Shown here: one piece after another, positions 9,145 through 19,117 of the stretch
Numbering within the stretch: position 1 is the stretch's first letter
How the letters are laid out: each line of letters starts with the position of its first letter
Assembly: GCF_029223885.1 (NCBI RefSeq)
Contig: NZ_CP119409.1
Span: forward strand, 1,824,001-1,888,000
Reading direction: 5' to 3'
DNA from: Pararhizobium gei
GTDB lineage: Bacteria > Pseudomonadota > Alphaproteobacteria > Rhizobiales > Rhizobiaceae
DNA length: 64,000 nt
The notes under the pieces: model-generated
What the model saw: only the letters and a program-made list of their open reading frames with translations
Told to the model about the DNA's origin: nothing
Database searches by the model: none
Made by a program: the position numbers and the translations under genes

Positions 9145-9645
9145 TCAGATTCCCGGTTCGCCGTCCCAGTAATTGACTTCGCTTTCCCGTCGGCCAGCGA
9201 AACGAAAGCCCGGTACATCTCCTGCAGTGTTCGACTTTGCGAGAAACTTGCCTGAGTCCGGATATTCCACAATATCCGCCCTGGCCTTCGTGGAGATGCA
9301 CAGATACTTCAACGGCAGGCTGCCTGTGTTGATGAGATGATGCGCGGTCTCTGGTCCGCCCGCCGGCGCGCCGAGCACATCTCCGGCCTTGACCGGGTAA
9401 CGGTTCAGCCCGAACCGATATTCCCCTTCGCCGCTGACAATGAGGAACAGTTCCTCCTCGACATGGTGATTGTGAAACGGGCAGCCGGACTTGCCCGGCG
9501 GAACTTCGCTGTAGCTGATGCCGAGATCCTTGAGGCCGAGCCGCGCGCCGAAGGAGACGTCTTTGGACTCGAAGAACGTGCCTTCCCGCCAGTGGTCGAG
9601 CGTGAGCCCTGCCGGATCGACGACCGGTTTTGCAAGTTGTGTCAT
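9145..9645 (-). CDS. single-domain cupin protein
   Basis: A 166-residue cupin_2-type protein. The start ATG at 9645 is preceded by GGGAGA; longer in-frame extensions upstream have no ribosome site. Cupin motif 1 is visible at about 60-80 (CPFHNHHVEEELFLIVSGEG, with His and Glu metal ligands) and motif 2 at about 95-115 (VKAGDVLGAPAG ... AHHLINTG). Function is not predictable from this; many relatives are metal-dependent isomerases or sensors. It is 40 bases from the GNAT gene on the same strand, so the two may share a transcript. Confidence 0.88.
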   Translation of the reverse strand: MTQLAKPVVDPAGLTLDHWREGTFFESKDVSFGARLGLKDLGISYSEVPPGKSGCPFHNHHVEEELFLIVSGEGEYRFGLNRYPVKAGDVLGAPAGGPETAHHLINTGSLPLKYLCISTKARADIVEYPDSGKFLAKSNTAGDVPGFRFAGRRESEVNYWDGEPGI

Positions 9646-9854
9646 GTTCTCTCCCTCTTCGATCGGAGTTTGTACAGAGTACACCGCCGCTTGCAAAGGC
9701 AAGAGCATCCGGCCGCGAGATGCATTCCACAGGTCCGGCGCCCGCGGCAAATGCAGGCGGCATCGTGAAAAATGCTTGCCAACCGATCCTCGGCATGATT
9801 TGACCGCCGCCTGTGCCGGAGCGGTCCGGCCCCCAGTTTTCAGACAGGTGACGA

Positions 9855-10316
9855 ATGTCCGATATCGAAAAGCCACATATCCTGATTGTGGAAGCGCGTT
9901 TCTATGACGACATGGCCGATGCGCTTCTCGAAGGCGCGACCTCTGCGCTCAAGGAAGCCGAAGCGACCTATGATGTCGTCACCGTTCCCGGCGCACTGGA
10001 GATTCCAGCCGCGATCGCCATGGCGCTCGACGGCGCCGACAATGGCGGCACCGATTATGACGGTTTCGTTGCGCTCGGCATGGTGATCCGGGGCGAAACC
10101 TATCATTTCGATATTGTTGCCAATGAGTCGTCACGCGCGCTTATGGATCTCGCCGTCAGCGAAAGCCTCGCGATCGGAAATGGCATTCTGACCGTCGAGA
10201 ATGATGCGCAGGCCTGGGCGCGCGTCAGGAAGAGCGAGGGCGACAAGGGTGGCTTTGCAGCCCGCGCTGCCCTGACGATGATTGATCTGAAGACCAAGCT
10301 GGGCGGCGAACTGTGA
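9855..10316 (+). CDS. ribH: 6,7-dimethyl-8-ribityllumazine synthase
   Basis: Condenses the pyrimidine product of the RibD branch with 3,4-dihydroxy-2-butanone 4-phosphate, the penultimate step of riboflavin synthesis. The 153-residue protein has the family blocks [11 protein letters not shown] (about 45-55), [12 protein letters not shown] with the catalytic His84, and [10 protein letters not shown]. It normally assembles into pentamers or icosahedra. The nusB start overlaps its stop by four bases (GTGA), a widespread ribH-nusB arrangement. Confidence 0.97.
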   Translation: MSDIEKPHILIVEARFYDDMADALLEGATSALKEAEATYDVVTVPGALEIPAAIAMALDGADNGGTDYDGFVALGMVIRGETYHFDIVANESSRALMDLAVSESLAIGNGILTVENDAQAWARVRKSEGDKGGFAARAALTMIDLKTKLGGEL

Positions 10317-10807
10317 GCGATACTCCTTCCAATCCGTCGGCCGAGCAGCCCGTCAAGCAGGCAAACCAGCGCGGTGCTGCCCGTCTCGCCGCCGTGCAGG
10401 CGCTCTATCAGATGGATGTCGGCGGCACCGGCGTGCTTGAAATCGTTGCCGAATACGAAACCCACCGGCTCGGTCAGGAAATCGACGGCGATACCTATCT
10501 GAAGGCCGATGCCTCTTGGTTTCGCTCGATCGTCGCCGGTGTCGTGCGCGACCAGCGCAAGCTCGATCCCCTGATCGGCACGGCCCTGCAGGACGACTGG
10601 GCGCTGTCGCGCATCGATTCCACCGTCCGGGCCATTCTGCGCGCCGGCACATTCGAATTGGTCGAGCGCAAGGATGTCCCCGTGGCCGTCATCGTCACGG
10701 AATATGTCGAGATCGCCAAGGCTTTCTTCGAAGACGACGAACCCAAGCTCGTCAACGCCGTTCTCGACAGGATAGCCCGCACGATCAGAACCGACGTCAA
10801 GAAATAG
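10313..10807 (+). CDS. nusB: transcription antitermination factor NusB
   Basis: RNA-binding partner of NusE (S10) in rRNA antitermination. The protein has 164 residues and starts with GTG overlapping the ribH stop. Family features are [13 protein letters not shown] near the N-terminus, [20 protein letters not shown] in the middle and [13 protein letters not shown] ... FVNAVLD-type helix ([12 protein letters not shown]) at the C-terminus. The first 20 residues are a variable, probably disordered extension. Confidence 0.97.
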   Translation: MSDTPSNPSAEQPVKQANQRGAARLAAVQALYQMDVGGTGVLEIVAEYETHRLGQEIDGDTYLKADASWFRSIVAGVVRDQRKLDPLIGTALQDDWALSRIDSTVRAILRAGTFELVERKDVPVAVIVTEYVEIAKAFFEDDEPKLVNAVLDRIARTIRTDVKK

Positions 10808-10815
10808 GTCTTCCG

Positions 10816-12051
10816 ATGACACTGCAGGCGGGCCGGGCACAGGACATGGATCATGAACTGCGCGGCGCCCGCCGGGACGTCTATCTCCTGACGGCGGCGC
10901 AAGCGATCCTCGGAACGATCGGCCCGATCGTCTTTTCAGTCGGCGGCGTTGCCGGATATCAGCTTCTCGGTGCGGACAAATCCCTTGCAACGGCTCCCTT
11001 GACCGGCTTCAATGTCGGCGTGGCGCTTGGCGCCGTTTTTGTCGCTGCAGCATCCCGGTTTTTCGGCCGCAAACTGGCGTTCATCGCCGGTGCCGCCCTC
11101 GGTGCCGTGGGTGGTATTCTTGCGGCCTACGCACTCTTTCTCGCCGACTTCTGGCTCTTTGCGTTAGGCCTGTGCATTGCAGGCGTTGCCGGGGGTTTTA
11201 CCCAGAAACTGCGCTTTGCCGCGGCCGACGTGTCTCCGTCCTTCTACAAGCCGCGTGCGATCTCCTGGATCCTCGCCGGCGGGATCGTCTCGGCGGTTCT
11301 TGGACCTCAACTGGTTATCCTGACGAAAGACATGCTCGCCCCCGTGCTTTTTGCCGGCGCGTTCCTGGCGCTCATTCCGACCTGCCTTGCCGCCATTCTA
11401 ATTCTTGCCTTCCTGAAATTGCCCGATCAGCGCGCCGCTGCGTTTCAATCCCAGGCCGGGCCGGTGCGGCCCTTGAGCGAAATCGTCCTGACCCAGCGTT
11501 TCCTGACCGGCATGATCTGCGGGATCTCGACCTATGCCCTGATGACCTTCATGATGACCGGCGCCCCGATCGCCATGGTGATCGGCTGTGGTTTCCCGCA
11601 GGACCTGGCGACCCTTGGTATCCAATGGCATGTCCTTGCCATGTTTGCCCCGAGCTTTTTCACCGGCATGCTGGTGAGCCGTTTTGGCGCGGAAAAAGTC
11701 GTGGCCGCCGGGCTGGTGATTCTGATGGCTTGCGCAGTGGTCGCCCATGCCGGCATCGCCCTTTGGAATTTCTGGGGTTCGCTCATCCTGCTTGGCGCGG
11801 GATGGAATTTCGGTTTCATCGGCGCAACCGCGATCGTCGCGTCGAGCTACCGGCCGCAGGAAGCCGACAAGGTGCAGGGTTTTCACGACATCATCCTGTT
11901 TGCGACCGTCGCGTTTGCGTCTTTCGGGTCGGGCAAGGTGCTGACGGCCTATGGCTGGGATATGCTGAACGCCGCCGTCTGGCCCGTTGCGATACTTTGC
12001 CTGCTGCTCCTGTTTTTCCTGTTTGTCGCGGAAAAGCGACGCCTGGCCTGA
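10816..12051 (+). CDS. major facilitator superfamily permease
   Basis: A 411-residue inner-membrane protein with about 12 hydrophobic segments, the first near 25-48 and the last ending in LLLLFFLFVAEKRRLA. The start ATG at 10816 lies 8 bases after nusB, so it is probably the distal gene of the ribH-nusB transcript; a longer frame inside nusB is discarded because it only overlaps that gene. The layout resembles the YcaD/TsgA-like MFS group without a clear substrate. Transport of a riboflavin-related or drug-like compound is only a guess from position. Confidence 0.9.
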   Translation: MTLQAGRAQDMDHELRGARRDVYLLTAAQAILGTIGPIVFSVGGVAGYQLLGADKSLATAPLTGFNVGVALGAVFVAAASRFFGRKLAFIAGAALGAVGGILAAYALFLADFWLFALGLCIAGVAGGFTQKLRFAAADVSPSFYKPRAISWILAGGIVSAVLGPQLVILTKDMLAPVLFAGAFLALIPTCLAAILILAFLKLPDQRAAAFQSQAGPVRPLSEIVLTQRFLTGMICGISTYALMTFMMTGAPIAMVIGCGFPQDLATLGIQWHVLAMFAPSFFTGMLVSRFGAEKVVAAGLVILMACAVVAHAGIALWNFWGSLILLGAGWNFGFIGATAIVASSYRPQEADKVQGFHDIILFATVAFASFGSGKVLTAYGWDMLNAAVWPVAILCLLLLFFLFVAEKRRLA

Positions 12052-12258
12052 GGTTTGCCGAAAACATGCCGGCTTTGCGCCCGTAAGCAACTGCCAACAT
12101 ACAGAAAAACGTGGATTTTTCGCTTTGGGGCGGCTTGACGATCCCGTTTCGCCACCGCACTCTGCCGCCACGTTTGCAGCCCTTGCTTGAGGAGGCAAGG
12201 TTTGCAGCGCGGTTTGGGGGCCTGCGAAGCCTGCAGGCTAAACGGAGGAAAGAGCGAA

Positions 12259-14394
12259 ATGACCATATTACTGGGCGTTATTGCATGCGGGTTGCTATCG
12301 GTGGTCTATGCCGCCTGGGCAACACGGTCGGTGCTGTCGGCCGATCAGGGCAATGCCCGCATGCAGGAGATTGCAGGCTTCATACGCGAGGGGGCGCAGG
12401 CCTATCTCACACGTCAATACATGACCATTGCCATCGTCGGGGCCGTCGTCTTTGTCGGTGCCTGGCTGCTTCTTTCCGTCACGGCTGCACTAGGCTTCCT
12501 GATCGGCGCGGTGCTCTCGGGCGCGGCTGGCTTCATCGGCATGCATGTCTCGGTCCGCGCCAATGTGCGCACGGCGCAGGCCTCTTCCGTCAGCCTTGCG
12601 GCGGGCCTCGATATTGCCTTCAAGTCCGGCGCGATCACCGGCATGCTGGTCGCCGGTTTGGCGCTGCTGGGCGTCACGATCTACTATCTTGTGCTGACCG
12701 CTGGTCTTGGGCTTGCTGAGGGTTCGCGTGAGGTCATCGACGCGCTCGTCTCGCTCGGCTTTGGCGCCTCGCTCATCTCGATATTCGCCCGTCTCGGTGG
12801 CGGTATCTTCACAAAGGGTGCCGATGTCGGCGGCGATCTGGTCGGCAAGGTGGAAGCCGGCATTCCGGAAGATGATCCCCGCAACCCCGCCACGATCGCA
12901 GACAATGTCGGCGACAATGTCGGCGACTGCGCCGGCATGGCGGCCGACCTGTTCGAGACCTATGCCGTGTCGATCGTTGCCACGATGGTCCTTGCGGCTA
13001 TCTTCTTCGCCGGCGGCGCCAATCTCGCGCTTGTCATGGCCTATCCGCTCGCCATCTGCGGCGCCTGCATCATCACGTCGATCATCGGTGCATTTTTCGT
13101 CAAGCTCGGCGCGAACGGCTCGATCATGGGCGCGCTTTACAAAGGTCTGATCGTCACGGGTCTGCTGTCGATCATCGGGCTTGGCGCTGCCACCTCGCTC
13201 ACCATCGGCTGGGGCTCGATCGGCGCTGTCGAGGGCAAGGATATCACCGGCACCAACCTGTTCATCTGCGGCATTCTCGGCCTCGTGGTGACAGCGCTGA
13301 TCGTCGTGATCACCGAATACTACACCGGCACCAACAAGCGGCCAGTGAACTCCATCGCCCAGGCCTCGGTCAGTGGCCATGGCACCAACGTCATCCAGGG
13401 GCTTGCGGTCTCGCTGGAGTCTACTGCACTGCCGGCCATCGTCATCGTCGGTGGCATCATCTCGACTTACCAGCTGGCAGGTTTGTTCGGCACCGGCATC
13501 GCCGTCACCGCCATGCTCGGCATTGCCGGCATGATCGTGGCGCTCGATGCTTTCGGGCCGGTCACCGACAATGCAGGCGGTATCGCGGAAATGGCCGGCC
13601 TTCCGCCGGAAGTCCGCAAATCGACCGACGCGCTGGATGCCGTGGGCAATACGACGAAAGCCGTGACCAAGGGCTACGCGATCGGTTCTGCCGGCCTTGG
13701 CGCCCTGGTGCTGTTTGCCGCCTATGCAAACGATCTCAAATATTTCGTCGCCAACGGCGACAAATATCCCTACTACGCCGATGTCGGAACAATCTCCTTC
13801 GATCTCTCCAACCCTTATGTCGTCGCCGGCCTGATCTTCGGCGGCCTCATTCCCTATCTTTTCGGCGGCATCGCCATGACAGCTGTTGGACGGGCCGCAA
13901 GCGCGGTCGTGGAGGAAGTCCGCCGCCAGTTCCGCGAAAAGCCGGGCATCATGGCGGGAACGGACCGGCCGGATTACGGCCGTGCCGTCGATATGCTGAC
14001 CAAGGCGGCGATCCGCGAAATGATCGTGCCGTCATTGCTGCCGGTTCTGGCGCCGATCGTGGTCTATTTCGGCGTGCTCCTGATCTCCGGTTCCAAGGCT
14101 TCGGCCTTTGCAGCCCTCGGGGCCTCGCTTCTCGGTGTCATCGTCAACGGCATCTTCGTGGCAATATCCATGACCTCGGGCGGCGGCGCCTGGGACAATG
14201 CTAAGAAAAGCTTTGAGGATGGTTTTGTCGACAAGGACGGCACGCGTCATATGAAGGGCTCGGAAGCCCACAAGGCCTCCGTCACCGGCGACACGGTTGG
14301 CGACCCCTACAAGGACACCGCAGGTCCAGCCGTCAATCCAGCGATCAAGATCACCAATATCGTCGCCTTGCTGCTTTTGGCGGTTCTTGCCTGA
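12259..14394 (+). CDS. hppA: membrane-bound proton-translocating pyrophosphatase
   Basis: Integral membrane pump that couples PPi hydrolysis to proton export or acidification. The start ATG at 12259 follows GGAGGAA at 12244-12250 and gives 711 residues. About 16 hydrophobic segments are present. Catalytic blocks include [39 protein letters not shown] and the C-terminal [14 protein letters not shown]. The segment [10 protein letters not shown] carries Lys and Thr at the two positions that are Ala in potassium-dependent enzymes, so this is predicted to be the potassium-independent type. A bidirectional terminator follows. Confidence 0.98.
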   Translation: MTILLGVIACGLLSVVYAAWATRSVLSADQGNARMQEIAGFIREGAQAYLTRQYMTIAIVGAVVFVGAWLLLSVTAALGFLIGAVLSGAAGFIGMHVSVRANVRTAQASSVSLAAGLDIAFKSGAITGMLVAGLALLGVTIYYLVLTAGLGLAEGSREVIDALVSLGFGASLISIFARLGGGIFTKGADVGGDLVGKVEAGIPEDDPRNPATIADNVGDNVGDCAGMAADLFETYAVSIVATMVLAAIFFAGGANLALVMAYPLAICGACIITSIIGAFFVKLGANGSIMGALYKGLIVTGLLSIIGLGAATSLTIGWGSIGAVEGKDITGTNLFICGILGLVVTALIVVITEYYTGTNKRPVNSIAQASVSGHGTNVIQGLAVSLESTALPAIVIVGGIISTYQLAGLFGTGIAVTAMLGIAGMIVALDAFGPVTDNAGGIAEMAGLPPEVRKSTDALDAVGNTTKAVTKGYAIGSAGLGALVLFAAYANDLKYFVANGDKYPYYADVGTISFDLSNPYVVAGLIFGGLIPYLFGGIAMTAVGRAASAVVEEVRRQFREKPGIMAGTDRPDYGRAVDMLTKAAIREMIVPSLLPVLAPIVVYFGVLLISGSKASAFAALGASLLGVIVNGIFVAISMTSGGGAWDNAKKSFEDGFVDKDGTRHMKGSEAHKASVTGDTVGDPYKDTAGPAVNPAIKITNIVALLLLAVLA

Positions 14395-14424
14395 CAACGG
14401 GCCCGCCGGACGCATAGAAAACGA

Positions 14425-14457
14425 AAAAGCCGCGGGAGATCTGTTCCCGCGGCTTTC
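14425..14457. terminator. bidirectional terminator between hppA and the BamE-type gene
   Basis: A 12-base inverted repeat (AAAGCCGCGGGA / TCCCGCGGCTTT) with a 7-base loop, flanked by A and T runs, lies between two convergent genes and can end both transcripts. Confidence 0.85.
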
Positions 14458-14483
14458 CTATGAGGCGAGGCTCGAAACCCTGA

Positions 14484-14981
14484 TTATTTTCCGTAGTCCG
14501 AACCATCCGAGAGGATGGAGCGCGCCATGCTCTTGCCGATGCCATTGCCGGACAGCAACTGGCCGAGGAACGTCATCTCCTGGCCGCCTGTCGGTGTCGT
14601 CCGGGAGATCATGTCGAAGACCTTGCCGTCTTTCTGCGTGTAATGGGCAAGCTGCGACACGACACCGTCCTTGTCGAAATAGACGGCAAGCACGCTCTGA
14701 TCGACGATCTGCGGATTCATGAAGGCGACGGGACGCCGACGCTTCTGGGAGATATAGTAAAAGACTTCATTGTCGAAGGTCGCGGTCGTGGACGGCGTTC
14801 CGAGCGACAGAAGAACCTGCTCGCGGCTCGATCCCACAGGGACCAGCGCCAGCGTTTCCTGATCGACGACATAACCCTGATTGATGGTCTGCCCGGTGTT
14901 CAGGACATCTGCGGTCTTGCAGCCGGTCAGTGCAGTTGCGGAAATAGCTGCAGTAAAAACGACTTTGCTCAGAAATTTCAT
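14484..14981 (-). CDS. outer-membrane lipoprotein of the BamE/SmpA-OmlA family
   Basis: A 165-residue lipoprotein. Starting at the ATG at 14981 gives a compact signal peptide with lipobox ALTG-Cys21; alternatives at 15014 (ATG) and 15023 (TTG) would put a charged 11-14 residue extension before it. The BamE/SmpA fold covers about 35-110: VDQETLALVPVGSSREQVLLSLGTP, FDNEVFYYISQKR and VLAVYFDKDGVV. BamE is an accessory lipoprotein of the outer-membrane beta-barrel assembly machine; rhizobia have more than one member, so I do not assign the symbol. Confidence 0.9.
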   Translation of the reverse strand: MKFLSKVVFTAAISATALTGCKTADVLNTGQTINQGYVVDQETLALVPVGSSREQVLLSLGTPSTTATFDNEVFYYISQKRRRPVAFMNPQIVDQSVLAVYFDKDGVVSQLAHYTQKDGKVFDMISRTTPTGGQEMTFLGQLLSGNGIGKSMARSILSDGSDYGK

Positions 14982-15142
14982 GTCTGACTTGAAATACCGT
15001 CTCGTCAACGACATCTCCCCCAAGGTAACGCCGGCAGATGCGCCATTGCATTTCGTGCCTGCTTCGGTAAACCAGCTTCAGCGATCATGCAATAACAGGA
15101 TGCGTTGCCTTTCGCATTTTGAAGCGATCAAACTTGGGCTTT

Positions 15143-15685
15143 ATGATGATATTCGGGCTGTTCGGCAAAAAAAATGGCAATGCCGCAATTGTTGCGCGCC
15201 AGTACGATCTTTTGACCCGCGCCGCCCGCCGCCCTTTGTTCTACACCGAACTCGAAGTGCCCGACACCGTGATGGGCCGTTTCGAGATGCTGTCGGCCAC
15301 GCTGATCCTCTATTTCCGCCGGACGCGAAGCGCGGGCAGGGCCGGCCAGGAGATCGCCCAGGAGATCATCGACGCCTTCTTCGAGGATGTGGATCACTCC
15401 ATACGCGAGCTTGGTATCGGCGATGTCAGCGTCCCGAAGAAGATGAAGAAGCTGGCCTCGATGTTCTACGGCCGGCTGGAAAGCTATGCAGCCGCGCTCG
15501 ACAGGCAGGATGCGGGCGAACTGGCGGCGGCGCTCCGTCGCAATTTTCATCCCAACGCCGGTGGTCCGTCGCCATCCATGCAGGGTCTTGCAACCTATAT
15601 GCTGCACGCCGAGGCGGCGCTTGCGGAAAAGGCGGAGGATGTCGTAGAAACCGGCCGGATCGAACTGCCTGAACCGGCCGTTTGA
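15143..15685 (+). CDS. ubiquinol-cytochrome c chaperone family protein
   Basis: A 180-residue protein of the CBP3/UQCC1 family, which in mitochondria and alphaproteobacteria assists assembly of cytochrome b in the bc1 complex. Recognisable blocks are LYTELEVPDTVMGRFEM-like (FYTELEVPDTVMGRFEM), LILYFRRTRSAGRAGQE, AFFEDVDHSIRELGIGD and VPKKMKKLASMFYGRLE. The start is one of two adjacent ATGs at 15143 and 15146; the ribosome site is weak. It precedes yceD by 76 bases on the same strand. Confidence 0.9.
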   Translation: MMIFGLFGKKNGNAAIVARQYDLLTRAARRPLFYTELEVPDTVMGRFEMLSATLILYFRRTRSAGRAGQEIAQEIIDAFFEDVDHSIRELGIGDVSVPKKMKKLASMFYGRLESYAAALDRQDAGELAAALRRNFHPNAGGPSPSMQGLATYMLHAEAALAEKAEDVVETGRIELPEPAV

Positions 15686-15761
15686 CCGGACGCGACGGCA
15701 AGAACGCCGCGAGACCAAACCACTTTCTTGGGCGGCGATGTCGCCCGAAAGGACGCTGACG

Positions 15762-16313
15762 ATGAACCTCGATGAAAAACCCGCATTCTCCTTTCCGGTG
15801 AAAGTCGGCAATATCTCCGCCAATGCCGTGACGGTTCATCTGGAAGCCAACGCCGCCGAACTGAAGGCGTTGCGCGATCTCTGGAATGTGTCGGAGGTGG
15901 TTTCGCTGTCCTCCGATCTGCAGATCGCCCGATGGAAAAAGGATGGCGTCAGGATCAGGGGCAGGGTCGAGGCAACGATCGTACAGGCCTGTGTCGTTAC
16001 GCTGGAGCCTGTCGAATCAAAGATCGACGAACCGGTCGAGGCGATTTTTGTGCCGGAGGGTTCGCGGTTGGCGCGGATTGCCGCCAATGACGGCGGCGAA
16101 ATGATTCTCGATCCCGACGGCCCCGATCTTCCCGACATGTTCACCGGCGACACGATCGATGTCGGGGTCGCGGTCACCGAACATGCGGCGCTGGCGATCG
16201 ATCCCTATCCACGCAAGCCGGGAGCCACATTTGGCGAGCGAATCGAAAGCACGGACAAGGACGATGCCCGCCCCAATCCCTTTGCGGCGCTTAAGGACTG
16301 GAAAAAGGACTGA
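15762..16313 (+). CDS. YceD family protein (DUF177), 23S rRNA accumulation
   Basis: A 183-residue member of the YceD/DUF177 family, associated with 23S rRNA accumulation and usually encoded near rpmF and plsX. The start ATG at 15762 has AAAGGA upstream; an 8-residue extension to 15738 is less likely. Visible family features are the strand-rich N-terminal half, the CxV block VQACVVTLEPVESKIDEPVEAIF at about 85-107, the acidic EMILDPDGPDLPD segment and the C-terminal RPNPFAALKDWKKD. Unlike in gammaproteobacteria, rpmF is not between it and plsX. Confidence 0.93.
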   Translation: MNLDEKPAFSFPVKVGNISANAVTVHLEANAAELKALRDLWNVSEVVSLSSDLQIARWKKDGVRIRGRVEATIVQACVVTLEPVESKIDEPVEAIFVPEGSRLARIAANDGGEMILDPDGPDLPDMFTGDTIDVGVAVTEHAALAIDPYPRKPGATFGERIESTDKDDARPNPFAALKDWKKD

Positions 16314-16510
16314 GTGCGGAAATGCATGCCGCACAAATCGGTTGTCTCACCAGCGAAAAACGGTATTTTGCCGCATCCAGCCCGTGGGGGCGGGGTGCCG
16401 CTCAGGCTTCCTCTCCTCAAGCGTCATGAAAACACGTGTGTCCTCATCGCTGATCGTCATTGCGCCGGGACAAAACATGCGGTGTGGCAGGAATAAAGGA
16501 AAAGACACGC

Positions 16511-17569
16511 GTGGTCAGAATTTCTCTTGATGTTATGGGCGGCGACTTCGGTCCGCAGGTCGTTATCCCGGCTGCCGCGAAGGCGCTGGAACGGCATCCC
16601 GACATTCGCTTCGTCCTCTACGGACTTGAAGACCAATGCGTTCCTGTTCTGGATAAATTTCCAAAACTGAAAGCCGCAAGCAGCTTCCATTCGTCGGAAC
16701 TGGCGATCGCCATGGACGAGAAGCCGAGCCAGGCTCTGCGCCGCGGCCGAGGCAAGGCGAGCATGTGGCAGGCCATCGATGCGGTCGGCAAGGGAGACGC
16801 CGACGTGATCGTGTCGGCGGGCAATACCGGCGCGCTGATGGCGATGTCCGTGATCTGCCTGCGCATGATGGCCGGTATCCAGCGACCGGCCATCGCCGCC
16901 ATCTGGCCGACGCTGAAGGGTGAAAGCATCGTGCTCGATGTCGGCGCGACGATTGGCGCTGATGCACAGCAGCTGATGGACTTCGCGCTGATGGGCGGTG
17001 CCATGGCGCGCGCGCTGTTCGAGCTCGAGCGCCCGACGCTCGGGCTCCTCAATGTCGGCGTCGAAGAGGTCAAGGGCCAGGAAGAGGTCAAGGAGGCCGG
17101 GCGACTGATTCGCGAGGCGGGGCTGGACAGCATTGACTATCTCGGTTTCGTCGAGGGCGACGACATCGGTCGCGGCACGGTCGATGTCGTGGTCACCGAG
17201 GGGTTCTCCGGCAACATAGCGCTGAAGGCATCCGAAGGAACTGCCCGGCAAATCGCCGAATATCTGCGTGCTGCCATGTCGCGCACCTTGCTTGCGAAAA
17301 TCGGCTATATTCTCGCCAAGGGGGCCTTCGACCGGCTGCGCGAGAAGATGGATCCCCGAAAAGTGAATGGCGGCGTCTTTCTTGGCCTCAATGGTGTCGT
17401 GATCAAGAGTCATGGAGGAGCGGACGCGGAAGGTTTCGCTGCTGCCATTGATGTCGGCTACGACATGGTCCGCAATGGCCTGAAGGCCAAGATTCAGAAT
17501 GATTTGCAAAAATACCATGCATCGCATCCCTCCCAAGATGACGACAAGGGCATGGCTGACGAGGTTTGA
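16511..17569 (+). CDS. plsX: phosphate acyltransferase PlsX
   Basis: Converts acyl-ACP to acyl-phosphate, the acyl donor for PlsY at the start of phospholipid synthesis. A GTG start at 16511 with AAAGGAAA upstream gives 352 residues and the canonical N-terminus [13 protein letters not shown]. Other blocks are [27 protein letters not shown] and [18 protein letters not shown]. fabH begins six bases after it, the conserved plsX-fabH pair that links phospholipid and fatty-acid initiation. Confidence 0.97.
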   Translation: MVRISLDVMGGDFGPQVVIPAAAKALERHPDIRFVLYGLEDQCVPVLDKFPKLKAASSFHSSELAIAMDEKPSQALRRGRGKASMWQAIDAVGKGDADVIVSAGNTGALMAMSVICLRMMAGIQRPAIAAIWPTLKGESIVLDVGATIGADAQQLMDFALMGGAMARALFELERPTLGLLNVGVEEVKGQEEVKEAGRLIREAGLDSIDYLGFVEGDDIGRGTVDVVVTEGFSGNIALKASEGTARQIAEYLRAAMSRTLLAKIGYILAKGAFDRLREKMDPRKVNGGVFLGLNGVVIKSHGGADAEGFAAAIDVGYDMVRNGLKAKIQNDLQKYHASHPSQDDDKGMADEV

Positions 17570-17574
17570 ATATC

Positions 17575-18546
17575 ATGATCCGTTCTGTGGTTTGCGGCTT
17601 CGGAGCGTCGCTTCCGAAGCGCGTGATGACCAATAGCGAAATGGAAACCAAGGTCGATACATCCGACGAGTGGATTGTACAGCGCACGGGCATTCGCCAG
17701 CGCTATATCGCGGGCGAGGGTGAGACGACGGCGTCGCTGGGCGAGGCCGCTGCCCGTGTCGCTCTTCAACGGGCAGGGCTCACGCCGGCCGACCTCGACC
17801 TGATCATCGTCGGCACATCGACGCCGGACAACACGTTTCCGGCGACTGCGGTCAACATCCAGAACCGGTTGGGAATGCATCACGGCGCCGCCTTCGACCT
17901 TCAGGCGGTCTGTTCCGGCTTCATCTACGCAATGACGACCGCGGACGTCTATATTCGCGGCGGTCTCGCCAAGCGGGTGCTGGTCATCGGCGCGGAAACC
18001 TTCTCGCGCATTCTGGACTGGAGCGACCGCACCACGTGCGTTCTTTTCGGCGATGGTGCTGGCGCCGTCATTCTGGAGGCGCAGGAAGGCGAAGGCACGA
18101 ACCAGGACCGTGGCATCCTGACGACGCATCTGCGCTCGGACGGCGCCCACCGCGAAAAGCTCTACGTCGATGGCGGCCCTTCGACCACGGGAACGGTCGG
18201 CCAGTTGCGCATGGAAGGCCGGGAAGTCTTCAAACACGCTGTCGGCATGATCACCGATGTCATTGAAGCAGCCTTTTCGGCCACGGGAACGTCGGCAGAG
18301 GATCTCGACTGGCTTGTCCCGCATCAGGCCAATCGCCGCATCATCGAGGGATCCGCAAGGAAGCTCGGCATACCCATGGAAAAAGTGGTGGTGACGGTCG
18401 ATCTCCACGGCAATACCTCGGCCGCATCGATTCCCCTGGCTCTCGACACCGCAGCCGCTGATGGGCGTATCAAAAAGGGTGATCTGGTTCTTCTGGAGGC
18501 CATGGGTGGCGGCTTCACCTGGGGCTCCGTGCTGCTGCGCTGGTAA
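17575..18546 (+). CDS. fabH: beta-ketoacyl-ACP synthase III
   Basis: Condenses acetyl-CoA with malonyl-ACP to start fatty-acid synthesis. The ATG at 17575 gives 323 residues. The catalytic triad is Cys113 (AVCSGFIYA), His250 (VPHQANRRI) and Asn280 ([10 protein letters not shown]). The C-terminus [13 protein letters not shown] is diagnostic. It follows plsX directly and is probably translated from the same message. A separate promoter for ihfA lies after it. Confidence 0.97.
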   Translation: MIRSVVCGFGASLPKRVMTNSEMETKVDTSDEWIVQRTGIRQRYIAGEGETTASLGEAAARVALQRAGLTPADLDLIIVGTSTPDNTFPATAVNIQNRLGMHHGAAFDLQAVCSGFIYAMTTADVYIRGGLAKRVLVIGAETFSRILDWSDRTTCVLFGDGAGAVILEAQEGEGTNQDRGILTTHLRSDGAHREKLYVDGGPSTTGTVGQLRMEGREVFKHAVGMITDVIEAAFSATGTSAEDLDWLVPHQANRRIIEGSARKLGIPMEKVVVTVDLHGNTSAASIPLALDTAAADGRIKKGDLVLLEAMGGGFTWGSVLLRW

Positions 18547-18570
18547 AGAAAAGCCAAACCAACGCAAACG

Positions 18571-18599
18571 CTTGACCCGAATGGGCAAGGGCAATACTC
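18571..18599 (+). promoter_or_regulatory. sigma-70 type promoter for ihfA
   Basis: CTTGAC at 18571-18576, a 17-base spacer and ATACTC at 18594-18599 match the rhizobial housekeeping consensus. It sits between fabH and ihfA and gives ihfA its own transcription start. Confidence 0.65.
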
Positions 18600-18639
18600 T
18601 TCCACGCTAATCGATATTTGACAAAATCGGTGGGGGAAG

Positions 18640-18972
18640 ATGAGCGGAAAAACGGTGACACGAGCAGACTTGGCCGAATCGGTTTTCCGCAAGGTCGGGC
18701 TTTCGCGCACGGAATCGGCCGAACTGGTGGAAACTGTGATCGATGAAATTTGCAATGCGATCGTGCGCGGCGAAAGCGTCAAGCTCTCTTCTTTTGCAAC
18801 CTTCCAGGTTCGGGACAAGAACGAGCGCATCGGTCGAAACCCGAAGACAGGCGAGGAAGTGCCTATTTCGCCTCGCAGAGTGATGACCTTCAAGGCATCG
18901 AACGTGCTCAAACAGCGCGTGCTGAAGGCGCATCTGCAACGCAAGGCCAAGCAGAAGCCGCCGGCGCCGTGA
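18640..18972 (+). CDS. ihfA: integration host factor, alpha subunit
   Basis: Sequence-specific DNA-bending protein working as a heterodimer with IhfB. The 110-residue protein has the alphaproteobacterial IhfA N-terminus ([19 protein letters not shown]), the central [28 protein letters not shown] arm region read in pieces ([20 protein letters not shown]) and a basic C-terminal tail. The ribosome site GGGGGA lies only a few bases before the ATG. Together with the following MerR gene it forms a widely conserved pair. Confidence 0.96.
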   Translation: MSGKTVTRADLAESVFRKVGLSRTESAELVETVIDEICNAIVRGESVKLSSFATFQVRDKNERIGRNPKTGEEVPISPRRVMTFKASNVLKQRVLKAHLQRKAKQKPPAP

Positions 18973-19117
18973 TGCACCCCTGTTTTCATTAAAGCAGTTG
19001 AAAACTCTTCCATAAACCATTGAAATCGACATGATTCGTAAGTAATCATGCTTGGCATATGGCTGGCATAGCGCGCCGACTCGCGTGCAAATTCCGATGC
19101 TGTTGAGCGGGGAAGAC

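Noticed and set aside
9661..9854. Possible FMN riboswitch before ribH
   Set aside because: The conserved RFN-element blocks were not found by eye in this leader or before ribD.
16457..17536. 359-codon frame antisense to plsX, and similar long antisense frames over glyA, lon, fabH and clpX
   Set aside because: High-GC coding strands leave long open antisense frames; none has a start signal or domain, and the sense genes are certain.
19030..19117. tRNA-like fragment before the MerR-type gene
   Set aside because: A few bases resemble a T-arm (GCAAATTCC), but no stems form around them.
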